Shown here: piece after piece, positions 24,861-37,495 of the stretch | Layout: each line of letters opens with the position of its first letter | How positions within the stretch are numbered: the stretch's first letter is position 1 | Origin: Monarcha castaneiventris obscurior | Lineage: Eukaryota > Chordata > Aves > Passeriformes > Monarchidae | Reading direction: 5' to 3' | Assembly: GCA_026261815.1 (NCBI GenBank) | Contig: JAMPIT010000890.1 | Coordinates: 13,112,001 to 13,176,000, forward strand | Length of the DNA stretch: 64,000 nt | Program-made: the position numbers and the translations under genes | Notes under the pieces: model-generated | Databases searched by the model: none | The model's input: only the letters and a program-made list of their open reading frames with translations | What the model was told of the DNA's origin: nothing

Positions 24861-25955
24861 GTAAGAGAGTATATACCCTGTAGCACTAACACCACTGCAG
24901 TTCCTGAACAGAAAAGAGGGAAAGAGACCACAGAAAGTGGTCTCCCTAAATAGCATCACTTCATGTCCTGCAGTGTCCTTGCCAATGATCTGCTTTTTAC
25001 ATGCTTGAGTGGGTCTAATTTCATGACAGGTTTTCCCTCAGCGATAACACTGTATGGCCAATCTACAGGAGACACTGATATGAAGTGTGTGTTGAGATTG
25101 GTGTTGGTGCACTTACCACTACCACATGCTGCATGATGCCAATTGATTTCTAACTTGGTACAATTGATGTAGAATGTTTCTTTGCGGGGATTGCTTTGGG
25201 GCTTCTTTGCCAATGAGATGCTCAAGCTCTGTCAGGCTTTGGGTGAAGGGGAAGAGATAAGGACCAGCACAGAGAGGATACATTCCTCATTTTCAGAAAG
25301 TACTTGTGGGAAATAAAGTTAGGGGCTCTTGACTGCAAGGAGGTTCTTAATATAGGAATTACTGTTTGAACAGACCTTTAGTAAAAACGTAACCTTGTAA
25401 CTTCCAAAGGTACCACTGTCATGACCCTTGTGGTGTCAAAGGTAGAAAAGAGTGGTATTGACCCTACTAAACAGGCTGATGCAAAAAGGCAGGATGTAAG
25501 GTGTCTCCATTGGCAATTGCCACCACTCAGCTGGATCTGACTTCCCTTATACAGCTCCTTCCTTAGCCCGTACACGTCACTTCTACGGATGTGGAGTAAA
25601 AGTCTCTTCATTTTCTTGCTGAATAAAATAAGAATAATTGTTGTCTTTGCATCAGCAGGCTTCTGTATTTTCCATGGTTCTTTTCCTTTCCAGAAATGAT
25701 TCTCAGTGTCTTGGAATGAGTGTCTTGCTAAATAAAGACTATCACAGATGTCGTACCCAACCTCAGCAGAGACTTGGGTGTTTGCTCTTGGCAGATGATA
25801 CTGATGTGGCTGAGTTCCCAAAGTTCCAGTGGGTTTCTCAATGACAACTGTGATGAAAATATGTCTTGTAGGGGTTTCCAAAACATAAATTTCCTTTATG
25901 TATATTTGCATTCATTCGGTGCAAAAGACCTTTTCCTGGGTGACTGTGGAGTATG
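24861..25955. other. Unannotated sequence with a 177-codon unassigned ORF
   Basis: The window's longest frame lies here on the minus strand (25911 down to 25378, 177 codons). The translation contains no domain, signal peptide or membrane segment that I recognise. No promoter or splice context is evident, so I do not call it a gene. At this base composition a frame of such length is uncommon by chance but not remarkable in 64 kb. Confidence 0.4.
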
Positions 25956-26060
25956 TCATAGAATCATAGAAGGTTTTGGGGTGGAAGGGACCCTAAAATC
26001 ATCTAGTTCCAACCTCCATGCCTAGGGCAGGGACACCTTCCACTAGTGTTACTCAGGTAG
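25956..26060 (-). mobile_element. CR1 LINE 3' tip, minus strand
   Basis: The plus strand reads 'catagaatcatagaaggttt', then 'gtggaagggaccct' and 'tccaacctccatgcctag', then 'gggacaccttccactag'. This is the reverse complement of the final 100 bp of an avian CR1, with the terminal ATTCTATG repeats intact. Confidence 0.88.
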
Positions 26061-27989
26061 CATTAAGGAAGGGGATTCAAAAATCCCCCTCCATCTCATT
26101 ATCTCCAGAGGAGACAATTTCTCACCGAGATGCTGAAGTTTCATTGTTCAGATATATGATACAGTACGATGGCCAACCCAGCTAACAACAGCCACAATGG
26201 TTTTCTCATTCTGCTTGTGAAATTGAAATCTGTGGCCAGTGACTAATGATGTAGTGGGCAACAATTGTGCCTTCAGCAAGACTACAGTTCTGCTGTTTCT
26301 CTCCATGTGAGGCAAAGTGAGAACTATGAGAAATATAATGATGACAAATGTCTTAGTTCCAAAGAACTACAAAGGGAACAGTCTGTTTCTGATTTGGACT
26401 ATCTTGTTGGCTTCAAGGTGATGTAAAAAGTCATGCACAAGAATCTTATGACATCTCTGGAATTCCTCAGTCCATCCCAGAGTTGTCATCTCAAATTGTA
26501 GGAGAGCACATTTGTTTGTATCCCACAGTAGCAAAGCTTTTAGTGCAAGGGCTTGCTGTTTGAAAGACTCCTTTCACCTCTCAGTGGCTCCAGAAATCTT
26601 GTTGCTTGTTCCTATTTCTGAGCAGGACTCAGTCCTGATGATCAGCAATTTGACAGCTTATTTATGGGAAAGATTGCAGAGACTTGAAGCAGCAAGCAAA
26701 CATAACTTTTTCACTGACAGCACTACGAGTTACAGCAGTGAATGAACGGCTGCCCTGATTCCCCTGGCTGCTTCTGGATGAAGAAAGAGGAGAAGGAACA
26801 GTATACAATATGATTTTTTTATCCTTTGGCATAAACAAGAAACAGAGAACCTCAGATAGATAGGCATTAATGCTACATAAAATTGAGGTGCTCTTATAAT
26901 GATGCATATCTCACCTGAAGGAAATGTAGAAAGACTGTGAACCCAAGAATTGATTATTGCTGCTTTGAAACAGGAGCAATTCAAGTGCGAGCCTGCTTAA
27001 AATACCTGTTGGAAACCTATTTCTGACTAGAAGAATTTAGAGATAATTTGTCACATTGATACTTACCATCAAGAGCCAAAGCAGAAAGAGAGATGTTTTA
27101 ACCTCTTGCCTTCCAGAGGGAAGTGTAAAGGAGAGGTGGGAACTGCCAAGATCAGTGTTCCCATGAACAGAAGAGCAACCTACCTTGGGCTTCTGTCATC
27201 TCCTTAACTGCAAAACTGTGATGGAGCAAAAGCAGGAAAACTTGTTCATGTAAATCTGAAGTTGGAGTGGTTTGGTTCCTGCCTAGTATGTGTTTCTTAG
27301 GAAAAACCACTTTTTTAAAGGAGTGACTTTACTTACTCTCTAGACTGTCTAACCATCTCTCCATACTGATAAGTTGGTGCACAGAAAAAGTGTGGGGGAT
27401 GATGCTGACAAAGGAAATAGAAGCAAAAAAAGCACACACTTTATTTATGCAGAAAGGGTAGGCCCTCAAAGCTACAAAACAGGCTAATTGTTTAATTTAA
27501 TGGGAAATTGTGGGAGAAAATGCTTATTGAGGTAAATTGCCCTGGGAGAACAAATTTAGAAACTTCTTGACTTAAGTGCCTTGCAAATCTGGCTGATGCT
27601 GAAATACAGCTTTGGAATCTAACTTGAAGATACCCATTTACCTTGACCTGAATGAAGAGTTGTCAGACAACACCTAAAGCACCTGAAGGAAAGCCTTGAG
27701 GAAGGTAGAGTGCATTAGTTTTAGGTAGTGTGGGTTTACAAAGGCGATGCCATTTCTGGTTTGCACCTGAGAGTCATCAGGTGCTCTCCTCCCAAATACC
27801 CAAAGTCTTTTCTTCAGCTTTTGTCCCTGATGCATTTCCCAAACGGCTGGAGAAAGTTGTGACTAGGCAGGGTAAGAGTTTTGGTCTCCCACACTCTAGC
27901 AAGATTTTTTTAAAGGAACACGTGGCAGGAACGTTCCTAGTAGCTCATTGTAATGATTTTTATCCAACGTCTAATGGCATTTGTTTGTT
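26061..27989. other. Unannotated sequence
   Basis: No recognisable gene, RNA or repeat. All frames are under 90 codons. Confidence 0.5.
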
Positions 27990-28440
27990 CTAAGTGGTAT
28001 TACTTTCATCTGCTTAAAGGACGTAATAAAACCCCTAAATATTATTATGGCAGCATCCACCTTGATTAGCTCTTGGCAAGTAGGACTGCCCATTGTCACA
28101 CAGACACCCCCACCTAATTTTGCCCCCCCATAAACAGTAAAATATTTGGTCATTAAAGCCACAAGAAATATCTCATATTACTCAAATAAGACGGTACTTT
28201 CCATTTTAGTTTACCTCAGGCAAATTAAACAGGCCCCCTTGAAACAGTGACAAGAAGAGTTATAGGAGCTTAGCACCAGACACCAATTACAATTTGAGAA
28301 CTAAATGCCATAATTAACAAGACGTATACTTTAATCTAAAGCAACTCAAATATGTGGCTGGATAAAGAAAAAAGGTAAGGGTAAACTCTGTAATTATAAT
28401 AAATCAGTGTACTGAGAAAGTGTGTACCCTTGAGGTATAT
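27990..28440. promoter_or_regulatory. Candidate conserved noncoding block
   Basis: This 450-bp stretch has no long ORF and no repeat signature. It has many ATTA/TAAT cores, for example 'gccataattaacaag' near 28308. The assignment rests on appearance only. Confidence 0.18.
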
Positions 28441-31400
28441 TCTTTTATTCTGCAATTAACTTTCAAGTGTTTTGCTTAATAACACCCTCTTCCATGCACA
28501 CATAAAAAAACTTCCTTGAATTCTCATATTCCCCAGCCCTCTGAATAAGCATTCATTTCCACAGACCCTTTTCCTCCTGTCTGTGGGTGATAGGTGTGTG
28601 CCTGTAGTGGTGCATCTCAGTTTCCCCCTAGCTGTGGGCTTCTTGTGGATACCCAGTAAAGGCCCAGTTTTGCCTTTGTGGACAGCAGCAGTGGACAGTG
28701 TTCGTACATCCTGCTTGGTGCACAGCTGGGGCAGTGCTGAGTGCTTTTGAAAATCCCATTGCAAACTTCTTCAGCATAAGGGAAGCTTTAAAAAAATACA
28801 TGGTTTCTCACTAATATATAAGTAACATGAATTTGCATGCTTGGCTTTACATTACTATCTGATAAATAAAATCATGCTCCTGCTATTTTTCCTTTAATGT
28901 ATTTAAAGGGCAGCCTAATGCATCCTTCCAAGAGCCTTGCTTATACAAACCTCTGCTTTTGCCATATTTCTGTCATCTGCAATAGAATTCTAGGATGTAG
29001 CAACCATCTTGAATTTCTCCATGCTCTTGCTAACAAAGATAGTTGAGAATTCCCGTGCTTTTTAAGACAGAACAGTAGCCTCTTCTAATTTAGAAAACTA
29101 TGTGCCAGAACCAGACAAGTGAAGAGGAAAGAAGTGACTGTTAAAAGTGAAGCTTTGTGAGTATAAGATGTATGTGTCAAGGTTAAAGCATTCCTCTAAT
29201 CCCAGAGTGAGGAAGGAAAGCTGTAGCTAATAAAGTCCATCCATGCAGTTTTATCCACTTGCATGCACTTTACTAAAGGAAGAGGTGCAGTCTGGAGACC
29301 AATTACAAATCACTCGTCTGATTCTTTTAATCCCTTTATTTCCATATCTGATCAAAATAAAGATTTAGTTTTTTCCTGTGTCTAAGAAAAGAAAAAAAAA
29401 TCCTAAATTTATCTGCAGTACATTGTTTTCTGTTATTGATATGCAGCCTTATATTTTATTCTGAAGCTTTTCTGTTCCTCTGACTGTGAGTTTCCCATGG
29501 CTATGTGTGGGTCTAGATTTGTGTTTGTTCATTGTTTTTTGCTAGTTTGCCATGGTTTGGGAAAAAATGGAACCATAAGGCTCAATTCCATTAGAAAGCC
29601 CCTACTTTAGATTGACCCTTGGCAATCCCCACTGGAACCAGGGCTAGAAATTGGAAGGACAAGCATATGCACAGCAGCAGACAGAACTGATTCATTAGTA
29701 CTGTCTGGTTATGCAAATGTGTTTCTGTTTTCAAACTACTGTAGTCTTTTCTAAAACTTTGGACATGAATTGTGGTACAGCTGCACCCACAGTCTCAGCT
29801 ACAGGCAATCAGAGACAGCATCAAGGACTTGTGGTATTCAGAGTAAGAGGAGGTCACTGCTTTACTGAGGCTCCATCTTCAACAGGTCACAAATTTGGGA
29901 GTGGTATCAGGAGGAGCATGGGGCAAGGCAAGGGGGGAGGTCCCTCTTCTTGTCTGTGGGCATTTTAGCTACTGCTGGTCATCAAGGAGTGCAGTGAATG
30001 GTTCAGAAGCTTGACGTATTTTATACAGCACCATGACGAAGAACAGAGGTTAACAGAAAACCCACAACTTCAGGGAGTTTGAGTGCAAAAGTCTGCAAAA
30101 GCCTCAGTGTATGTGTCAGCATTTGGACATAGATACTTGTTAAAGAAGGTCCTGTCTCAATTGCAAAAACATGGAACACTTAATTGAACCTCTCACTTAT
30201 TAAGGATATGTAATATTATTCTCCATTTTGGAAATTTTTCTGCATTTCATTAGTCCTTTGAGTGATTACTTAAAATATGTTTTGCCCTACCCAAGCCGAA
30301 TAGCCTATATTATCCCTAAGCAGAGCAGTGCGAGTGAACATGGCAGTTACTTCTGGCATTCAATGTGGTAGAATGTGTATTTTATTCTCTTGATCATTAC
30401 GCTCCAGATGCAAGAAATGCCCCACATCAATGAAGTGAGCTTCAGCCTAAGTCTGCTGTGCAGGTGCTAACTCTGCAAGCTCTTTCTGCTCCTTATCACT
30501 CATTGCCTCCCTGTTGTTCTTTCATTCTGAGGCTGTGTTTCTAACACTGCTCCCCAGCAATGAGAATAAAATGGGGGCCTGTGAGACAACAAACCCTGAA
30601 GTCTGACTGTTGCAGTGCTGGTGATAAGATGTAAACTAAGATTGCATAAGTCTTCCAGCAAAGAAGTCTAGCTGCGAGTGAGATACTCTGAGCAAAGCTC
30701 ATGGGGTTTGATTCTGTCCTCAGATAGGGAGAGCCCCAGTGATGCAGAGTATTTTATCAGATCAACCACCTGATTTTACAAGATTTGCAGAATGCTGTGC
30801 CCTTAGGCAGTTGCTGAGCACTGGGTATGTGCTGCACTTTCATTCAGTGATGGTGTAATTTCTTAGTACCTTCTCTGTCACTTAGAAACTGTGCCTTGGG
30901 TTAGAGGCACTCACTGTAGTATCACACCAGTCTCTACTGCTGACTGGGCTCTGCTAAGAATTCTCTATCAACTATTACCTGAATGTTGTGAACGAGTGAG
31001 AAAAAGCCATGCAGGGCCTGTTTGAATGCTGAGGAAGAAATCCAGGGTGCCAAAAGTTTTACCTGTAGTGGCCAGGTGTCTGCTCTGGGATGTATTCAGC
31101 ACAACTTGCTTTACATGGCCAGGAAAAGAGAATAAATTATTATTTAAGTGATGTGTATATGGAGTTAATGAGTAGCAGGGAATGCTACTTAAAGCACCTG
31201 TGCCATGGTTTGCTCAATTGTCTGGAGAATCCTCCTCTCCAGATATTTACCTGTCCTTTTGCCATTTCTCTCTGCAGTACCTTATTGACCCAAAGGAACT
31301 GTGAGCCTGGTCCACTTGGCAGAACTGGGTTTGCAGGAATTGTCAGCACTACGGAATTTAATCCATTTGTATGGGAGTATTGGATATCTTTGTTAACTTC

Positions 31401-32930
31401 TGACAATATTTTCATTCTTTACTATTCCTTGCATTTTCACACTATTGTGACAAGGATGAACCATTCTTGATTTGGCATTACTAGGCTAAAATATGTTTGC
31501 TAAAACATGTTTGCTAAAACACATCAGTGACCTATTGGTCACTCTGTGTGCACTTGTGTTTCTAATGTGACTTTTGTGTTTAGAGAATGAAGTAAATTTG
31601 GAGGAGAACCAGAAAATATAGTTTTGGCTGGTTTGTTTGAATTTGTAGCCTGTGCTGTTACTTCTGGGAATAAATCTGGTTTTATTGTGGATGAACATTT
31701 CAAAACCATGTGGAGAATCTGTTCCTTTTTGAACATACTTGTCTAAATCTGTGCTAGAGGCTTGATGTTCTCAATCCACATCTTGAAGCACTTGCACAAG
31801 GCGGCAGTGCTAGAACTCCTGGTCACTCCTTTCATGTTGCATGATGTCTTGACAAAAGTCTCTTAGAACCCAAACTAGTTTTGAAAGTGGGGTGAGGACC
31901 TAAAATCATTTAGATGTCTTTGCTCCCTGTCAAGTAATCAGGCAACAAATCTGAAAAATCCAGATCAGCCTGTACCTGAGGCAATAATTCTCTGCAAATC
32001 TTTTCTGTGTGCTGCATCCTTGCTGTTTCTGCCCTTCCTCTCAAGCATCTGGGTTGCCTTTCTGCATTAGATCACATCAAGATGCTTTCCTAGCCCATTA
32101 GATCTTGCAGGGCATCTTGTGAAAGGGCATTTGCAGGCTAACGTGATTTTCTTCTGCATTGCAGAGGTTGGGTTTCTAAAGGAGTCAAGGTAAAAGTCTC
32201 TACAAGTTGCAGGTTTTGGAATGAGATTTAGGTGTAAAAATCAATATATGCACTTGAAAAAAATTTACTTTTGCTCTTCACTATTAGAATCTCCAGCATA
32301 TTTTTGAGGTTGGCATGATTTCCTTCCTTTGCATGCATGAAATGCTTGCTCCTATCTTTTCATGTATCTGTATTTATACATATGCTACAAATAAAAGTAG
32401 ATTTGAGGGCAAACACTGTAGAATATTGCCTCAGGATTTAAGTTGAGATTTTAATATGTTGCTTGAAGGCTCTGGACAATACTGCTTGAACAAAGGAACT
32501 CTGTCAATCCAAAAGGGTTTGTTTTCTGTAATGACTCTCAAACCCAATCAATATTTGTTTTATTAACCTGATGGGTGAATTCAGTTTAAAGTCTTAGTGT
32601 AGACTGTTTGAAGTGCTTTGTACTTGGAAGCTCTGTGAGAGGTAAACAATGCTGAGAGTCACAGCAACAGTGGCCTATTGTACTGAGCAAGTCCCTTTTG
32701 TATGGAGGCTGTTGACCACTTGTGTTGTTTTTTGAGGATATCAGCCCATGCTTTTTTCCTGACACAACCTCAAGCATTCAAACATCCCAAAGGTTGGTAA
32801 ATATTTATCAAGATACTTTAAAAATATTTTTCTCACAAGTGTTTGCTGGCTCTACTGTGCAGTTTTCTTCTCTTTTAATACTGTAGTACAGATGCAGGAG
32901 GAGGTGAACAAGATCATTGTTTGCCAACAT
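28441..32930. other. Unannotated sequence, about 4.5 kb
   Basis: No gene recognised. The longest frame is 31090-31470 plus (126 codons), with no known domain and an antisense frame (31185-31415). A short 14-bp tandem repeat lies at 31485-31522. Confidence 0.5.
31485..31522. repeat. 14-bp tandem repeat, about 2.7 units
   Basis: Units gctaaaatatgttt (31485-31498) and gctaaaacatgttt (31499-31512) differ at one position. They are followed by a partial third, gctaaaacac. This is a small minisatellite-like duplication. Confidence 0.8.
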
Positions 32931-33180
32931 CAAGAGCAATGCAGCTGTGCCTGATTACATTAAATCATATGATGACGCACCATTTTTGACATATGCAGCA
33001 TCTCTTTATTGTAAATTAATCACCCTAAGAATCTATTTTCTTTAGTTAGAACATTAGTGTTTTGCCTCTTTATGTTTTGCATTATTTAGAATCATCATGG
33101 ACCGAGTTGTTTATTTATATAATTAGCTCCATATGCCTTCACTACAGTCAACATATGGCTACAACTATGCAGGGCTCCTG
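32931..33180. promoter_or_regulatory. Candidate conserved noncoding block
   Basis: The block has AT-rich, motif-dense text with a TGATGACGCA word near 32972, several ATTA cores ('ttgtaaattaatcac') and no ORF or repeat signature. This is speculative. Confidence 0.18.
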
Positions 33181-34539
33181 TCCCTTCAAGAAGCTGTGTG
33201 TGAAGGCAAGCCTGGGAGAAGTCCTCTGGGCATCTGCATGAGCCTGCAGCCTTCACCACCTTCAGCAGTGGTGTAGTGTGGCAGCCACTTTGCTCTTAAA
33301 ATACACCTTTCCTCTTTAACTGGGATAAAAGAAAGAGAACATCCATGCCTGTGATGGGTGGTGATAGCAAGGCTCACCAGTGAGAGGTTGTGTGGGGAGG
33401 ACCAAACCATTCTGCAAAACCCTGGTATTGTCTGAGCTGCAAGGGAGCAGCCTTCTCAAAAGCTGACTGTGGCCTCAATTCATTATGATTTTGAGGCATC
33501 TGTAGTCCTGCCAGACTTTCATGCTCAAAAATCCCGAGCTACTCTCCAACATAATGTGAGGTTGATGGCAAAATCATGAGATTTAAAAAAAAAAAAAAAA
33601 TCAGTTCTGGATTCTTTTATTTTCTTTTATGTTCAAGGCTTCCCATTTCCAAGCTTTTGTCTGAGAATATGAACACTAGAAACTTTGCTTTAAACGAAAG
33701 CTGAGAAAAATCCAAAACTGCAGGATCCCTGACTTTGGCTATGACTTCCCCTGCATTCCAACTTTGGCTATTGCATCATTTGAGATCCTGGCTCCTGGTC
33801 ACTTGTTGGTTGTTTCCATGAGTGCTGCTGTGGGTACACCTCATAAAGCAGACATCCCACTCCTCTGATCCTCCATCTGCTCCTCAGCTGATCATCAAGG
33901 GGATGAAGCCTACGTGCTCTGAGCCAGGGCAGGGAAGTGCCAAGTGGAGGAATAAAGCAGGAGTGGTTTGTAACTCAGCAGGAAGGAAAACTGCAGACCT
34001 GCATGCAGAAAACGTGTGAAAGGGAAATACTAAAAAGGTGGCAGGCAAAGTTTAAAGAGAGGGAATAGGCAACCTAAACCTGGTGAAAGAGGGACCCACC
34101 ATCTTCTTCAATTTTTACTTTGTTTCTGGGAAGTGCCACTACAGCAGCCTTGCTCTGGTACTGCTATTTTCTACGTCCTTATCACAGTTTCCATGTGTGT
34201 CTGTGGAGAGAACGATTGTACCCAAGCGCTGGCAGCACCTAAGCTATCTGACTGAGTTTAGGCATTAGATATAATTTGGGAGCGTGGTTCCCCAGTGAAT
34301 GCTTCAAAACAGTGAAGGGTGCTTAAAGGTGTGCTAGTCAGGGGATGTGTGATTTCCCTGTAGCTGCTGCTTCCCTCTGATTTTATATTCTGTTTCATGA
34401 AAACACTAATGCGAGTGCCCCAGATCTGCAGCACATGTGCTGGGTAGTTAGCAAGGGAACTCGGTACAGCCAGGAGAGCTGTGCCAGCCATCCCCTCAGT
34501 AGTGGAGCACTGCTCTGTTATTTACCAATTTTATTCCCT
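33181..34539. other. Unannotated sequence
   Basis: No recognised feature apart from a 16-base A run at 33585-33600. Frames are under 80 codons. Confidence 0.5.
33585..33600. repeat. Poly-A run, 16 bases
   Basis: An uninterrupted run of 16 A. No retroposed gene is recognisable upstream, and I see no target-site duplication. Confidence 0.8.
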
Positions 34540-34700
34540 GAGCCCTCAGGAATTCAGGGAAGCATTACTGCCCCTTTCCAAAGGATATCGACACTCAGAC
34601 AGATTAAAGACCTTGTTCGTGGTTGCACACAAAGTCTGTACTTAACCTGACAAATGAATTTAAGCCTCTAGAGTCCTAATCCAGAGCCCTTTCTACTAGA
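34540..34700 (-). mobile_element. MIR-type SINE remnant, reverse strand
   Basis: On the plus strand, 'cactcagacagattaaaga', 'gttgcacacaaagtctgta' and 'cctaatccagagccctttct' run in the order of a reverse-complement MIR (dinucleotide-decayed versions of 'gaggttaag', 'ggtcacacagc' and 'ctccagagcccgtgctct'). The match covers the tRNA-related and core parts. Ends are approximate. Confidence 0.6.
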
Positions 34701-37034
34701 GGAAAGATAACTAATCTGAGCTCTTGAACTCTATGAGCACGAGAGCACTTTCAGGAGGGCTGGCACAGGAAGGCAGCAGCCCAGGGCTGGCACGGGCTGG
34801 CCAGAGCTGGCTCCCAGCTGCAAGGCAGCAGAGTTAATGCTGGGGCAGCCTTCTTTGCTCCTGGTAGTAAAGTGCTGGAACGTGCAGAGGCTATCCTGTT
34901 CAGCCTTTAGAGTTTTCCCAAGGTTTCCTCCCTGCTGCCCTTTTGAATGGCATCTTCTCAACCAGGGACCCAGAGCATGGTTAATGCCCTGGCTGTGTTT
35001 TTGCCTTGTAGGGCAGCAAAAGGTAAGAGGATACCTGCAGAGTGGAGATATAGGACTGTGGACCAGGAAAGAGCTGGGGGTGAGTTGAAATACAGTCTTT
35101 CTGTCTTGTAGCTCTGCCCCGAGAAGAGCTTAATATGCAGTTAGTAAACACAGTAAATTTTGCTTCAGTGCTTGCTCTGAACCACTTTTTCTATCCTGTA
35201 CACGGCTTATGCTTGAATGTAGGGCAGATTTACCCCATCTATGACTACAAGTTACAAACTGTATCTATCTTCTCCTCCTCCTCCAACATGTGCTTCATCC
35301 TTGAGCTTCCAACCTGATCCTCTTTTTCTCCCCGGGCTGTAGTTCCTTTGCTCGGTTGCAGTGGCTTTGCAGGCTTGGCTGATAGACTGCGACATGTATC
35401 CACAGAGAAGCATATGCATGGGCAATATGATCCATGTTGTGTGAGTGAACTCATTCCAACAGCTTTAAGCAATTGGTAACTTCCCTCAGGCTCTGCCCCT
35501 TCCAGTGTTTGCCATCCCAGCAATAACAATAAGGCGGCAACACCAAGAATGACCTGTGTTACACACTGACCAGAAGATATTGACCTGGGCTAAGTTTTGC
35601 TGTCAGTCATGGGCCATCCCACATCTACTCAGAGAGAACACCACGGTGGATTGTAGCATTAAATCCTCTCTCTGCAGTTGTACTGAATACCATTCATTTT
35701 GGACAATGCACAAGAACTGTTTTTGTTATTCATTACCAAGTCCTCTGAGGATATGCCTTTTTTCTCTCTTTCTTCTGGTGATTGTTCTAAAACCCTTGAA
35801 TCTTTAATTGGAATGAAAATTTGCTTTATTGCTCAAGAGTCTTAACAATATAGCAGTTTGAATTAAATGCTCAGACAGAGCTCAGTGTGCTCCCTTCCAC
35901 ACTGCTCTCAGCCCCCCTCTCTCCCATGTGCTATGCAGACATGTACACTTTTCTTGCCCCTTTAACATATTCTGTTCCAAGACTTCCACAAATAGAGATG
36001 CTCTATAACCCCCACTGCATGAACAGCTACCTTCTCCATCTGCAGCTTGTTCCTTTTTCATCATAGTTTTTCCATGGATTCTCTCCGTTCCCTAACACCT
36101 CCTGTGCTGAGGTGCATCCTGCCACTGAGGTCCTGGCACTGTGGCTGCCACTGTGGAAAAAAAAGCACAGCACTTGCTTATCTGTGTCTGGGTTTTACTC
36201 CTGGCTGGAGTGGTAAGAAGAGTGAATGATGAATTGGTTTGGGCTTTCAGAAAGGAGAACATTTCCAATGGACTTGAGCTTAGTGCGATCAATCTCTGCA
36301 TAAATTTGTGGTTTAACAGAATAATGATCTTTACTGAAAACATATAAAATATTTTCCTTTTCCAAAAATGTTATTTCAATAACTCCATATCACTTTATCA
36401 TCCAGCCTTTAGAAGAATGACAAAACAGCCAATAGTCCCCAAGTCTATAGGTCACTTACCTTTTCTCCCCAACACATAAGGATTGCTCATTCATCAGATA
36501 CTTACATTTCCCTTCAAGTGAAAGGGGACGGGAATAGTTGAAACAAAGATGACTTTATTCCTGTTTTCTGCTTTCTCAATGCTTTTTGTGCAGGGCTTAA
36601 GTGGGAATAGTATTCAGAAAAAAAAAAAAAAGTGTGTTTGAGTACAAGCTCCTGTTTAAACAGGATACATTTCAGGCTGCCAAGAGGACTTTTACAGAAC
36701 TAAGTACAAGGATCTTAACTGAAAAGGAAAATTAATTTAATATCTCAACAGAACCTTTTTATTATTTATTTTTACAAGGGACTATTCATGCGTGTGCACG
36801 ATTTCCTAGCCTTACATAAGTGACATGCTTTTTTGCATCTATAAATATTCAGGTTAGCCTAGGCAGGACATTGATTTTACGGGTGATACCAAGTCTTATA
36901 TTTGGTGCAGAAGGACAGTTCAGATGACTGGCTCGTAATTATTTCTTTTTAAATGTGTAATCCGTGTGTTTCAAAAGCTGCTTTGTTGTTGGAGAGACGG
37001 CTTGAAAAAAAAAAGGCTCAGCAGCTTGTTATTT
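34701..37034. other. Unannotated sequence upstream of the CpG island
   Basis: No gene or repeat recognised. A 14-base A run lies at 36618-36631. The last few hundred bases before the island are AT-rich and lack repeat signatures. They could belong to a promoter region. Confidence 0.45.
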
Positions 37035-37495
37035 CGCGCAACCTGGCTTTCAGCGTCGCGGCGTCGAGCAGAAGGATGAGTCTGCCCGTGATGTTTACCC
37101 ACCTTGGGCCCGTGTTTGCCTAATATATATGAAAGGGATCCTGTTATCGTCAGGCAGGCATTCCGGAGGAAGCACTTTGGGAGCCGCAGGCAGGGAGGGC
37201 AGCGGGGGATGCTGCCTCGCTCCCTCGCTCGGTGCCCGCAATGTAAGACTGTCCGTCCCTCCAGCACCATCTAGCGGGACCCCCGCGGCTGCCGGCGGCG
37301 GGAGATCCAGGGGGATGGACGCTCCGGTGGTCTCACCAAAGGGAGTGGATTCGTCTCGCCTCGCGGCTGTAATTTCCCAGGCCGGGCTGGTACCTGCCCC
37401 GCCGGCCCATGGACACCGCTGGGCACCGCTGGGCACCGCTGGGCACCGCTGGGCACCGGGGCTCGCCGGTGCTGCCGCTCGGCTTTGCCGCTGCG
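37035..37495. promoter_or_regulatory. CpG island, probable promoter or first exon of an unidentified transcript
   Basis: I count about 44 CpG dinucleotides in 37021-37500, in sequence of roughly two-thirds GC. Elsewhere in the window CpG is rare. Such islands in birds usually mark transcription starts and unmethylated germline DNA. Both strands carry frames across it (37129-37548 plus, 139 codons; 37095-37538 minus, 147 codons), which GC-rich DNA yields without selection. Neither resembles a known protein. A GTAAGG word at 37545-37550 could be a splice donor for a plus-strand first exon, and TATA-like 'taatatatat' lies at about 37121. The direction of transcription is undecided. Confidence 0.75.
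37411..37460. repeat. 10-bp minisatellite inside the CpG island
   Basis: Five units in tandem: ggacaccgct, then three exact copies of gggcaccgct, then gggcaccggg. Each unit carries one CpG. The 10-bp period is not a multiple of three, so copy-number change would shift any reading frame through it. Confidence 0.95.
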
